NCBI RefSeq assembly: GCF_029784155.1
Contig: NC_073691.1
Span: 139,058,433-139,122,432 of the forward strand
Source: Uranotaenia lowii
Taxonomy: Eukaryota > Arthropoda > Insecta > Diptera > Culicidae
Length of the DNA: 64,000 nt
Direction of reading: 5' to 3'
In this document: in pieces, positions 42,570 through 52,971 of the stretch
Layout of the letters: each line of letters begins with the position of its first letter
How positions within the stretch are numbered: position 1 is the first letter of the stretch
Program-made: the position numbers and the translations under genes
Notes under the pieces: model-generated
The model's database searches: none
The model's input: only the letters and a program-made list of their open reading frames with translations
What the model was told of the DNA's origin: nothing

Positions 42570-43020
42570 CCAAGGCAATACTCATTAACGAGACCACTTT
42601 CAGCAAAACCTCTCATCCTCACGACTCGACGCCTGAACTCTCCTCTAATGAATTGAGAACCGACATCTCCTCGCAATGACTCGAGATTCCCACACAAACC
42701 TCTCCTCTTCGCGACTTGAGGCCTGATCTCTCCTCTAACTACTTGAGATCCGACCCCTCCTCGCATCGACTCGAGGTTTACCTCTCCTCTGCACGATTTA
42801 AGGCTCGAACTCTCCTCTAACGACTTGAAATCTGACCTCTCCTCGTTATGACTCGAGGTGACCACTTGTACCCCTCCTCTTGTTGGTAAGGGGCCTGATC
42901 CCTCCTCTTACGACTCGGGACCCGACCTCTTATCATAAACACTCGGGGTTGACCACACAAACCTCTCCGCCTGACCTGAGGCCTGACCTCTCCTCTAACG
43001 ACTCGAAGCCCGACCTCTTA
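42570..43020 (+). repeat. degenerate GC-rich tandem repeat, CTCTCCTC/ACTCGAGG motif
   Basis: CTCTCCTCTAACGACTTGAG and CCTCTCCTCGCATCGACTCG variants recur roughly every 48-60 bp. A related motif occurs in opposite orientation at 51470-51690. Frames across it are translations of the repeat. Confidence 0.7.
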
Positions 43021-43984
43021 TCTTCAGGGTTCGAAGTTTGCCACCTTGCCTGTTGTGTGCCAGATCGAGAGCAGCTTATCCTAGACTCGCGCCTGTCACG
43101 GCACACGCGCGGGACTTAACGCAACGACTCGGATGATTCCCGACGAAGACGTCATCCTACTCCGACTCGAATGGCTCACCCGGCGTCGAGAGCCACTCTA
43201 CTCGTGGGTATTCCCCGAACGTGGAATAACCCTTTCCCAACGATTTCCACTGCGAAGAAGGTCAAGTCTTGTCCCCGCAGCTTCTGTCGTTGAGAACCGC
43301 TCTACTCGGGTACCCCCCGAAGGTGGAGCATCCTACGCACGAACGTGGCGCACCCACGGCATCCGCTACGCAGAAGGTATTGTCTTATCTTTGTAATTTC
43401 AAACCGTGGGGTCGGACGCACTCTACTCGACAGCCCCCCGTCGATGGGGTCAGTCTACTCCGACCGTTGTCCGGTCTTCTTTATCCCCCTTGACTGGCAA
43501 CCCTAGGATTTTTGGCCCGCGGATTTTCCTGCCCGTTGTGTGCCAGATCGAGAGCAGCTTATCCTAGACTCGCACCTGTCACGGCACACATTCGGGACTT
43601 GGAACGCTACGACTCGGATGTTTCCCGACGGCGACGACATCCTACACCGACTCGAGAGGCTCGCCCGGCGTCGAGAGCCTCTCTACCCGTGGGTATCCCC
43701 CGACAGTAGTTAACCCTCTTCCCTCGAGATCCGCTACGAGGAAGGTATAGTCTTATCCCCCCAGTTTCCCTCTTAGGAAGCGGCACTACTCGGATACCCC
43801 CCGACATTGGGATATCCTACACACGTTCGCGGCGCACCCCTGACCTCCGCTACGCAGAAGATGTTGCCTTATCTTTGTAGCTTCGATCAAGGGATCGGAC
43901 GCACACTATTCAGATGCTCTCCGCCGATGGAGTCATCCTACACCGTTCGCGGACTGCCGTTGGTTCCAGCTCCTCTGCAGGGAA
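43021..43984 (+). repeat. complex GC-rich satellite, two direct copies about 485 bp apart
   Basis: GTTGTGTGCCAGATCGAGAG to CTCGTGGGTATTCCCC (43048-43212) recurs at about 43533-43695 with moderate divergence. Each copy continues with CCCCCGA-rich sequence and a CGCTACGCAGAAG segment. The same family is inverted at 49527-50335. Frames such as 43133-43396 are not conserved between copies. Confidence 0.75.
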
Positions 43985-44265
43985 CCAAGGTGCCATCTAA
44001 TCAGCCCCAGTTCCGAGGTGCCATCCAATCGGCTTCAGGCGCAGGGCGGCCGCATAGCAGCAGCGGCGCCAGGTGCCATCCAATCGGCCCCGGTCGTAGA
44101 GTGGCCGAATAGCAGCAGAAGTGCCATAGTGCCATCCAATCGGTCCCGGGCGAAGGGCGACTGAAGGCCGAGGAGCAGCAGAGGCGCCAGAAGTGCCGTA
44201 CTATCGACGCCCCTGTCGAAGGGCGGCCGACGAATGCAGAGCAGGCGAAGTGCCGCACAAAAGAG
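43985..44265. repeat. second block of the 57 bp GC-rich minisatellite
   Basis: About five units with GGTGCCATCCAATCGG and GGGCGGCCG as in 41485-42315. The satellite of 42570-43984 is thus bracketed by the same minisatellite. Confidence 0.8.
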
Positions 44266-44464
44266 GTCCGTTCAACGAGCATACATCCCGCAGGGCGGTG
44301 AGTACACGCTAATAAGGAAAATGTGGAAGTGTTTGTTGCCAAAAATGTTTGTAGTATATACCAAAATCAATTGAAATCATGCTGGTTACCTATTTGTGGC
44401 ACCGACCACGATCAGCCTCCATGAAAATTTTTCCAATTCATTTTGTTGGGCACGCTCCTCTGTA

Positions 44465-44582
44465 GAGATGTACCAAATATTCGGTTGGCCGAATATTCGG
44501 CGTCGAATACCGCCAAAAACCGTTAAGCCGAATATTCGGCTCACCGAATAATTGAGCTAAGTGTTCGGCCGAATAGGCCGAA
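44465..44582 (+). repeat. palindromic GAATATTCGG / TTCGGCCGAA cluster
   Basis: At least six inverted-repeat motifs (CGAATATTCGG, TTCGGCCGAATA, TTCGGCTCACCGAA) lie within 120 bp. It is partly repeated at 45330-45395. The arrangement suggests a self-complementary repeat or multimerised binding site; function unknown. Confidence 0.6.
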
Positions 44583-44674
44583 TTTTATTTTTCAAATTTA
44601 TACAAAAACAAACTTCTCAAATTTTTACACTGATGTTGGATAATTCATTAAATATCCAAAAGTAATATTAAAAA

Positions 44675-44896
44675 CCTTAAAAATCATTTTGTTTTTTGTT
44701 TCGATTATAGTCGTTTTAACATCTTCATGTCATTTGCGACTTATATCAACGATGAAGTTGGCGGACAAGTCATTGAAAAACTTATCCGGTACAACTGTGA
44801 TCGATGTTTACTCTTGGGCTCGAACACACGGACATCGGCTCAGAAAGCAACTGACTTGCCAACTGAGCTATATCACAAGCCCCCCTTAAAAATCAT
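44675..44896 (-). mobile_element. full tRNA-derived SINE with perfect 13 bp duplication
   Basis: The SINE body is 44688-44883 on minus. CCTTAAAAATCAT occurs at 44675-44687 and 44884-44896. The head has box A TATAGCTCAGTTGGCAAGTC and box B GTGTTCGAGCCC. The body includes GATCACAGTTGTACCGGATA and CGACTATAATCGAAAC, and the tail is A-rich. Frames at 44689-44960 are antisense translations of it. Perfect duplications indicate recent insertion. Confidence 0.9.
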
Positions 44897-45876
44897 GATT
44901 TTAGTAAAACATTTCAGATGTGTCCGTGTATTTTTCACTGTAGATAGCTTTATACTTTGATTATCATTTGTTCCTAATTTTCTTGATATATCCAGGTTTG
45001 CCAATAAACCAAATAAAGAATTAGAGAAAAGTTAAATCTGACCGGGAGGGCCCCATGTTTATTTAAATAATCCGGATTTTATCCGAGTTTATTCAGAAAT
45101 AAAAAAAAAATAAAAAAATTAAATTTTCTGTTACAAAACGATTTGTTAGAGTAAATTTATTCGTTAGATACAATTTTAACACTGCTAATTCATTCGATGA
45201 AAACTATAAATTTCAAGTAATTTTATTTCTTTTTCCTCTTGAGCATTCAGGCCAGACCTAATAAATGTATAAGTTTTCACATTTTTCTACAACAAATTTT
45301 TGTTGGGCACGCTCCTCTGTAGAGATGTATCGAATATTCGGCGCCGAATACCGCCAAAAAACCATTAAGCCGAATATTCGGCTCACCGAATAGTTAAGCT
45401 AAGTATCCCATGTTTATTTAAATAATCCGGATTTTATCCGAGTTTATTCAGAAATTAAAAAAAAAATAAAAAAAAAATTTCTGTTACAAAACGATTTTTT
45501 AGAGTAAATTTATTCGTTAGATACAATTTTAACACTGCTAATTCATTCGATGAAAACTATAAATTTCAAGCAATTTTATTTCTTTTTACTCTTGAGCATT
45601 CAGGTCAGACCTAATAAATGTATAAATTTTCACATTTTTCTATAACATAAACAATTTTATTTAAATAATATTTTTTAGTCGGGGATAAGATGTAACAAAA
45701 TGCAAATCAAACGGACACCCTGTAAATCTCGTTTCCATCCGCTGAAATATGATTGTTTGCATCACGCGTTTGTACACATTGAAATTTCATTCGTTAAAAC
45801 GTTTATTTTTTATGATTTCAGTTAGTAGAATTTTGGTATTTTTTACCCCTAAATGTATAGAGTATCCAAATTATTG

Positions 45877-46105
45877 AAGGTGATGGAAGGTATTAGAGAA
45901 ACATGAGCTATCAAAGAACGAAAGAACATAAGCCGTAAATATCATGAATTTTTTAGAAAAGATACAACGGCTCACCGCCCGGAGATTGCGGGTTCAAGTC
46001 CTGCCGGTGAGCCGTTGTATCTTTTTCGAAAAACTCATGATATTTACGGCTTATGTTCTTTCGTACTTTGATAGCACATGTTTCTCTAATACTTTCCATC
46101 ACCTT
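45877..46105. mobile_element. SINE-derived foldback hairpin, about 100 bp arms, tRNA T-arm in the loop
   Basis: The left arm 45877-45977 and right arm 46005-46105 are inverted copies (AAGGTGATGG ... GATACAACGGCTCACCG) with about ten mismatches. The 27 nt loop holds GGGTTCAAGTCC, a perfect box B. The right arm is the body of the SINE at 27734-27872, so a tRNA-SINE appears to have been turned into a foldback. Confidence 0.85.
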
Positions 46106-46838
46106 CGCAAATTTGGATATTTTCACTTACAAACATGTACCAAGAAAAATCATATCATTATTATTGATACAGTATCCTTATTTTTTTAAACAGCTTTTAT
46201 TGAAAGAAAAATGTAAAAAATAGTTTTAACAGAACAAAAAATTACCGGAATTGGTGATTCTATACGTAATGGCCTTTTTGGCATTACAAATTTATCCAAA
46301 ATCATAAATTAGGTTTTTCATTAAAAACAAAGTTTGTTGCAAGTTAGCCCCGACTAGGGTATTATTCGCAGGTTTTTGGAAAATAGAAAATAACTGAAGA
46401 AACCACTAATTATTTTGACTACGTCATTTTGATGTCCCATCCACCTTCAAACTTTTGATGGACATAAGTTTTTTAGAAGCCATTGAAATTGAAAAGTGTT
46501 GCATATTACCTCAATTTATGGTATTATATCTTTGCCTCAATTTTTCTGAGCTGAGTTTTCTAGATTTATTAGAAATTTTAATTATGATTAACTTTCGAGA
46601 AAACACACTTCAGGATTTCGAGTTGAGCAATTTTCATTTTTTTCGAAAAAGCTGTGGTTTTCGATCGAACAAAAAAGAATGAAAAATAAAGTTAAAAAAT
46701 AAGAAAATAACACAAAATAAATTTTGAAATATGTAGAATCTTTTGACACACATACTTCCTTGGCTCTGAAGGCCCCTGTATATTTATATATTGTATTCAT
46801 CAGCTTCTGGCTTTCTTAAATATATTGTTATTGTTAGG
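46106..46838. other. AT-rich gap without a recognised feature
   Basis: Two frames (46455-46682 plus, 46588-46800 minus) overlap each other antisense, and neither has motifs. Confidence 0.4.
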
Positions 46839-47670
46839 TAGGGGAAAACTGTACAAGACGCACCAGTTAAGCAAAATCGCTATTCATAGCAATACCAATC
46901 ATCTAAGAACGAAATTGAAAGTTTACGACAGTTCAGGGATCAGATTTTCGTATTATCAAAAAGATTATATTATATTTTCATTATTGATTATTGATTATTT
47001 ATTGATTATTGATTATTTATTGATTATTGTTTTTGATTATATTTTTGTAAAAAACTAAAACAGCCAGAGAACACATCGCGGGGTAGAACGCCAGAACTAG
47101 TGGACAGAACGCACCATAGCGAAAGGGTGGTAAGAAATGGAACAATGATTATACGGAATATAATAATTAAAACATAACATGTTTAATAACATGTTTATTT
47201 TTTATTTATTTTTTTGTTTGTAAAATAACCATGCTTTGGCAAAAAATCATTTATGATGGCTTAACTTATTGAAAATTTCGCTATTCAAAATACACTTTAT
47301 TAAATCCTTATAAGTTAAAAGCCTTCAGGTAGGCAAAGAAATCGATTTCTTGACTGATTTCGCAGCAATCATGGCGGCAAATAGTAAACGAGTAAACTAC
47401 AACAAAACATGTGTAGTCTTCCGAAAGTGCATACAAGTGGAAAAACGATAAGTTGTAGTTTCATCAGATAGTACGCGCTGGGTTACCATAAAACTTTATA
47501 CGTTACTCTTGAAAAATAACAAGTTTCAAGCTGATTCCATTCATCTTTCTGTTTCTAAAGAACTTAAGTCGTTTTTGTGAACTTTTCATCTAATAAGTGT
47601 ATTTTTGAGAAAGAATGGCATGGGTCGTCTTACCCCGCTGCGCTGGTGCGTCTTGTACAGTTTTCCCCTA
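46839..47670. mobile_element. MITE with perfect 26 bp ends, TA duplication
   Basis: 46841-46866 and 47643-47668 are perfect inverted repeats beginning GGGGAAAACTGTACAAGACG. TA borders both sides. The 828 bp body is non-coding, with a TTGATTATTTA microsatellite at 46980-47040. It shares GGGGA-type ends with 17893 and 55673. Confidence 0.88.
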
Positions 47671-47910
47671 CAGTTCTCAATTATTATTTGCTCAATCGTA
47701 AAATTTTTATCCCACCATTTAAGGTTTCTGGTTTGTACTAGACGACATTGAACATTTATCATTGTTCATCGCTTTTAAAGAGACCGCTTTTATTGATAGC
47801 AGACTCCATTCCGCTTCAATTATCCAGGATTTGCGCGATTTAACGATGTATTGATTAAAAAGACTGCCAACTGCCAATGATTGATTCGCGCGGATCATTA
47901 AAATTCACAG
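47671..47910. other. unassigned gap
   Basis: No repeats or frames recognised; it lies downstream of the small ORF on minus. Confidence 0.3.
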
Positions 47911-48093
47911 TTAAAACAAAACGAGTAGAATGCGCCAGATGGTGTCAATGTCGTTGTCGTCGTCGTCGTTATCGGAATCTGAACTGCTTTTCATAACTTT
48001 GCCGGCCGCTCTAATCGGCGGGATGGCATTGACCGGAAGAGGTACGTCTGGACCTGGACCAACTGTTTCTTTTTCCCTCTTCTTTCGAAGCAT
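47911..48093 (-). CDS. small host-like ORF, 60 codons, acidic Asp tract
   Basis: ATG at 48093 follows AAAAAAATCTAAA, an acceptable insect start context, and about 150 bp of balanced, UTR-like sequence. The product begins MLRKKREKETVGPGPDVPLP, then a Lys/Ser region, an SDSDNDDDDND acidic tract and a hydrophobic end IWRILLVLF. I do not recognise it. It could be a short gene or the first exon of a longer one, though no clear donor site was seen. It lies in one of the few stretches free of identified repeats. Confidence 0.35.
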   Translation of the reverse strand: MLRKKREKETVGPGPDVPLPVNAIPPIRAAGKVMKSSSDSDNDDDDNDIDTIWRILLVLF

Positions 48094-48239
48094 TTTAGAT
48101 TTTTTTTAACGAACCGATAGCTATTTGGGCGCCACTTCAATTCACAAACAACGACTTGGAAACACCAACAGAACAGAAGTAGAAACTGTGGGAGCAAAAA
48201 TAAAAACCGAAGCTAGAAGTGCGAAAGGAAACGACAGAG

Positions 48240-48589
48240 AACCATAATTGTGATAATTTGATTTTAATCGGTTGATATAAAATTGATTTTATTTAGCTTT
48301 CCTCGATTCTACCGCTCTAGTCGTTTTTTTTTCTTCTATTGCTGTTCTTTGTCTTTGAAGATTTTACCCCCATTTACCATCAGTCAAAGCGTAATGAAAA
48401 GTTTGATGATGATCTGAGGAGGAAAAATGAACACCATTGATCTCCGATTTGGTTCAACGCTTAGAACAGCCAGCTCATGAAGAATCTAAAGATCAATGTT
48501 CCATTGAGTTTTTTTTGGTTATTTTAGTTTCATTTCACAAAGTTCATAAAGTTTTTGAAAAGTTTGTCTACTACCTTATATTCATTGCA
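48240..48589. other. unassigned gap
   Basis: AT-rich; no supported gene. The frame 48437-48619 runs into the following repeat. Confidence 0.3.
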
Positions 48590-49165
48590 TACTTAAAGGC
48601 GCAATATTCAAATTTTTAGATAAAAGCACTTCTTTGAGTCCTTTTAATCAGGAAATTATTGGATAAATATTAGTCATTGGATAAATATTGATAATTTCGT
48701 ACATACCAATGATCAACATCCATTCAAAAGAAAAATATATCTTTTTGGACTCAGGGGGATCAATGAAACACGTAACATACATTTTTGAAAAAAAATTCTT
48801 AAAAAAAAATTTAAAGTTCAGTTATTCCTTTTAAAATATGGCATAAGGAAGTTCATATAAAACTCTTAAGATTGAAGTTTTTTTTCGTGTGGGAAACATT
48901 TTAAAGTGGGTTAAAAGTCACATTTTGCTATATACAAACAAAGTGTAATAACTCAAAACATTTTTTTAATAGGTTTTTTGTAGGGACGGGATGAATAAGC
49001 AAACAAGTTTAAAATCCCAGATAAAAGAAAAAAAATAGGTTTTTTGTTTTGTTCTTTTTGGATATTTTTTTTAGAAAATTTGATCTATGTAAGATATTCC
49101 AGATTCGAGATATCGGAGATATCGAGATAAATCAAGTATCTCCAGGGAAAAACATTCAACTACAT
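48590..49165 (+). repeat. right-half relic of the 55673-56705 transposon family
   Basis: Starting at TTGCATACTTAAAGGCGC, through GGATAAATATTGATAATTTC, GGGGGATCAAT and ATTCCAGATTCGAGATAT to AATCAAGTATCTCCAGGG, the order matches 56120-56690 with heavy divergence. The left half and terminus are missing. Confidence 0.7.
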
Positions 49166-49526
49166 AATTTACCGTTTATATGAGACGGATGCTGCTATAG
49201 TATGCTTTCCAGATTTTCTTCTGAACGTATAAGGAACGGGTATATCCAGGCTTTTTTTCTCGAAAACATGGCAAAATCCGAGCAAAGAATTTCAAAATAT
49301 TCAACTAAAAAATAAGATTATAACCGGTTTAACCCTTTTAATATCGAACACTCGCCAAAATAACAAAAAGTCAAAATATGATTGTTACTATGTATTTTGC
49401 TTCATAAGACCCGCCACAAGGGTTTTTTGTTTCCAAATAACAGTTCAAAATGTTAAAATAGTTTTTTTTGGTACCTAACAACAAATATTAAAAGAATGGA
49501 CACATTACAATTCCTCAAGGACACTC
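49166..49526. other. AT-rich gap
   Basis: It contains AAAACATGGCAAAATCCGAG (49263-49282), loosely like the 50665 MITE interior, and otherwise nothing I can assign. Confidence 0.3.
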
Positions 49527-50335
49527 TACATTATGTAAGCGGGCCAGCTCTGCGAAGTAGGTAGTTCCACCTCCCCGTGGTGCAGAGTGGAAACGTGTCT
49601 ACAGACTTGTCACCTGTAGGCGTACGGCCAAGAGAACTACACGTCACAACTTGGTGCAGCCAGCCGTGCAGAGGATGTGTGAGGATGCCAATACTTGGCG
49701 CGTGGTCAGCGATGGGTTCACCCGGATCATGACTGCCCTGCAGAGGAGTTGGAACCAGCACCAGTCCGGTGTAGGGTGACTCCTTCGTCGGGGAGCACCT
49801 GAGTAGTGTGCGTCCGATCCTGGCAGTAAAGCATACAAAGATAAGACTTAACCTTCTGCGTATGCCGAGCTGTTAGGTACGCCGCGCGTCTGTGTGTAGG
49901 ATACCTCCAACGTTACCGTCGCGGAGTATTCGAATCGAACGCGCCCTCTGCGACGGAGGCTGTGGGGATAAGACATGACCTTTTCCGCAGTCGAACGCGC
50001 AGGGGGAAGCGTATTCACGTCGCGGAGTACTCTCGGGTAGAGTGGTCTCACGTCGCCGTCGGATGAGTCACTCGAGTCGGGTAGGATGACATCACCGTCG
50101 GGATTCATCTGAGTCGCAAGCGTTAAAGACCCGTACGTGTGCTGTGACAGGCGCGAATCCAGGATAAGCTGCTCTCGATTCGGCACACGGCGGGCAAAAA
50201 GCCTTGGGTTGCCAGCCAAAAGGGAGGAGGAAGACCGGAACACGGTCGGAGTAGAATGCCCTTTTGGCGGGGGACATTCGAGTAGTGTGCGCCCGATCCT
50301 AGCAGTAAAACATACAAAGATGAGACTCTACCTTC
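49527..50335 (-). repeat. GC-rich satellite, inverted relative to 43021-43984
   Basis: Read on minus it contains CGAATCGAGAGCAGCTTATC, CTGGATTCGCGCCTGTCACA, CTCTACCCGAGAGTACTCCG and CTCCTCTGCAGGGCAG, the same blocks and order as the satellite at 43021-43984. A 131-codon frame (49848-50243) spans it. Only the short VPNREQLILDSRL part matches a frame at 43048, so I do not call it a gene. Confidence 0.75.
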
Positions 50336-50416
50336 TGCGTATGCCGACCCAGACAACCAGAAGTCGTATTTTATTTTACAGATTATATCGTATAGAATTT
50401 TATTTAAACTCATTTT

Positions 50417-50580
50417 CGTATATCTGCACCTACAATGTGCGACCCATGCATATTCTTTATCGTATTTAAATGCATTGCATGATTTTATTATGACGATCCG
50501 TATATCTGCACCTACATTGTGCGGCCTATGCATATTCTTTGTCGTATTTAAATACATTGCATGATTTTATTACGACAATA
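50417..50580 (+). repeat. 82 bp tandem dimer
   Basis: Two copies start CGTATATCTGCACCTACA (50417 and 50499), each with CATGCATATTCTTT and TTGCATGATTTTATTA. The copies differ at about eight positions. Confidence 0.85.
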
Positions 50581-50656
50581 TAATCCAAATCAAGAATATG
50601 TGTGCTTATGCACCTATATGGCCTCCAAAATGATACGTATAAACTGGTTTTGCTGC

Positions 50657-51173
50657 ATTATATATAAGGTTGCCAGAATTTTTTCCACTCCCATCCGGGC
50701 CTAGCAATACCGGGCATTTTTTCAAAAAAACCTGGCAAAATCCGGGCATGGATTTCAATTTTTCAAATCCAAAAACCGGGCAATAACCGGGCAAAATTTA
50801 GGTGTTATTATGTATAACAGCAAAGGAAAAATGCAAAAAAAAATTAAATTAATATTTTATTAATGTAATTGCAGACTTCCAAAAACTTTTTGGAACACTT
50901 AAATATTTAAAGGTTTATAAAAGTAAATCAGCGAAATTATTTGAAACAACCGTTGAAAATGTCCATACCGTTAATCGATTTTGCTGAAACTTACTCAAAA
51001 ACTTTGATTTTTTTTTGGTTTTTTTGTGAAAATTGTGAAAAAATCCGGGCAATATCCGGACTTTTTTCACGATATCCGGGCAACCGGGCCGGACCGGACT
51101 TTCTCGAAATTTTGCATCAAATATCCGGGCAAACCCGGATAAAACCGGGCAATCTGGCAAGCTTAATTATATA
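50657..51173. mobile_element. TTGCCAGA-ended MITE with perfect 8 bp duplication
   Basis: The element 50665-51165 (501 bp) begins TAAGGTTGCCAGA and ends in the inverse of TAAGCTTGCCAGA, flanked by ATTATATA at 50657-50664 and 51166-51173. The interior is rich in CCGGGC and CCCGGA motifs. Its 8 bp duplication suggests hAT mobilisation. It is the intact relative of the element split by CR1 at 34754-39942. Confidence 0.9.
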
Positions 51174-51239
51174 CGATATGTCTACACGTTTATTTGCACG
51201 TATATTTGTGTTGCAAATTCGAAATACCCACCAAATGGT

Positions 51240-51720
51240 TGGGGTCGTAACGTGTATCGGGTAGTCGCGACCCCGATATGTGGGACGACCTAATGTTCGA
51301 GCGGGTTTCGATCGATCTGCTTTTTGGAGGAGATTCCTGGCCCCGATTCGCGGATACGATTGAATCACGACGGGCGGAGGGCCTTTGGCCGTAACATGTG
51401 GCGCCCAGTAGATGGGCCTCAGGATCAGTCTCGAAGAGTCGAGACGGAGAACATGATAGGTGTGTGGATATCTCCAGACCCGAGGAGAGGCGAGTTGTTC
51501 TCGTTTCGAATTGGGTCAAGAGACGGGTTGATAGAGGGCCCTCAAGACACGAGGAAAGGCGTGTCAAGGCGTCTCGAATTGTGTCAAGAGGATGAGCGTT
51601 AGAGGGTCTCGAGTCACGAGAAGAGGCATAGGTCCTTCCGCCTCAAATTGTGACAAGAGGCCGAATGTGGGACTCGAGTCACGAGTAGCGGCGAACGGGC
51701 TGCGAACCCGTGAGTCGTAA
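51240..51720. repeat. GC-rich block with repeated GAGTCACGAG motif
   Basis: CTCGAGTCACGAGAAGAGGC-type units recur about every 70 bp at 51470-51690, related in reverse to 42570-43020. TGGCGCCCAGT at 51399 resembles a lysine-tRNA primer site, but no LTR pair was found. The frames here are in repeat sequence. Confidence 0.55.
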
Positions 51721-51825
51721 ATCCTGACAGTACAGTGGATGACGATTGCTGGTGTAGTACATATGAACGAATATTGCCGTGGAGCGCTTTGCGCGAGGTT
51801 GGTCTCCCATCACGGGTATAGCCCA

Positions 51826-52165
51826 AGGTTGCCGAAATCACAGAAAAATCTGTAATTTCACAGAATTTTGAGCAAATTTTCATCACAGAATCTGTGTCAC
51901 AGAACACAGAATTTTGAACTTTTCACAGATTTCACAGAATTTTCAAATTTTGAATGGATTTCCGAAATTATAATTTTTGTTGGACAGAACCCAATTTAGA
52001 TTTCTTACTTTGAATCAGAAAAGTATGATAAGATTGTTAATGGTAATTGATTTTGCCCAACTAAAATGTGAAAATGACCCAATTTTTCATGAATTTTCTA
52101 TGAAATTCAAGGAAATAGCATCACAGAAATCTATCACAGAATTTTTGGGTAAAATCACAGAAAGT
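51826..52165 (+). repeat. TCACAGAA-rich repeat element
   Basis: AAGGTTGCCGAAATCACAG opens a stretch in which TCACAGAAT or CACAGAA recurs at least ten times in two clusters (51837-51945 and 52120-52165). The start resembles the TTGCC-ended MITEs, but no matching right end was seen. Confidence 0.55.
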
Positions 52166-52184
52166 CAGAATTATTTTTCTCACT

Positions 52185-52249
52185 CATTTGTGTAGTCTAT
52201 GGCCCGCTTGATGAACGGCGCTTTAAGCGTGCCATAGACTACACAAATG
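52185..52249. repeat. 19 bp perfect hairpin
   Basis: CATTTGTGTAGTCTATGGC (52185-52203) is perfectly inverted at 52231-52249, with a 27 nt spacer. A third, diverged copy (TTGTGTAGTCTGTAGC) is at 52579-52594. Confidence 0.85.
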
Positions 52250-52594
52250 GCGTGAGCATATTCGATGATTCCATGACGATTGTTTGATCTATGCTCGCCC
52301 ACACGCGATACAAACTAATTTCGCGAGAACACAAACGATTGCTGGCGAAAACAGCAACAGCAACAACAAAAAACCACCTCCACCCCGGCTGGGGCTGATT
52401 AAATGGCCTGAATTTTGTACGAACAACACTATACACCATGCCACACAGGGTGGTTTGTACAAAATATTTAGATCCGGACCGATTTTACTCATTTGCACGC
52501 TCATTCAAACAGTGCCATACACGAAGCAAATCGTATTCACAGCGACAGAATGTCATCGAATTTCATCGCATTTGTGCAAATGTTGTGTAGTCTG
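52231..52594. mobile_element. MITE-like element with GCCATAGACTACACAA ends
   Basis: The left end GCCATAGACTACACAAATGG and right end (reversed) GCTACAGACTACACAA bound 364 bp without coding capacity. The extra inverted copy left of it (52185) suggests an adjoining end of a second copy. Target duplication unclear. Confidence 0.5.
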
Positions 52595-52783
52595 TAGCCC
52601 GCTTTAGGCTCTTAAGTGCCTTGGACCTATATGTATGTTCGCCCGTTTGTTGAATTAAAAGCTCAAACACCTCACTTCCAAAGGTTTACAAATTTTGTTA
52701 CATACCCCATAATGTATTGAAATAAAGAAACGATTTTCGAGAAAAAACGATGACGTCTTGTTATGACAAATATCGTAGCAAGA

Positions 52784-52971
52784 TAAACATGGTTTCATCA
52801 TTCATCATTTTTTATTACAAATTGTTTTTAAAATTTTGTTCATATCACTTCTACTTTCATTGTTATAAGCTGTTCACGCAACTTTTACTGAAGTTGAAAG
52901 TAGAAGTGATATGAACAAAATTTTAAAAACAATTTGTTTAAAAAAAAAGATGAATGATGAAACCATGTTTA
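52784..52971. repeat. long hairpin, about 76 bp stem, 35 nt loop
   Basis: The left arm 52784-52859 (TAAACATGGTTTCATCATTC ... CTTCTACTTTCA) is inverted at 52895-52971 with a few differences around an A-run. It is non-coding, and its size fits a small foldback MITE or a hairpin-RNA locus. Confidence 0.85.

Larger units (their letters stand above)
44436..45650 (+). repeat. tandem duplication, unequal copies (44436-45297 and 45298-45650)
   Basis: Both copies start TTTGTTGGGCACGCTCCTCT, then an AT-rich palindromic stretch of GAATATTCGG motifs, and share the 240 bp block beginning CCCATGTTTATTTAAATAAT. In the second copy about 500 bp between GCTAAGT and CCCATG are missing (or were gained by copy one, which also holds a SINE). 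Confidence 0.8.

Noticed and set aside
44689..44960. Plus-strand frames at the SINE
   Set aside because: They are antisense translation of a tRNA-derived SINE.
51240..51720. LTR retrotransposon leader
   Set aside because: Only a short primer-site-like motif is present. No LTR pair, gag or pol frame could be found around it.
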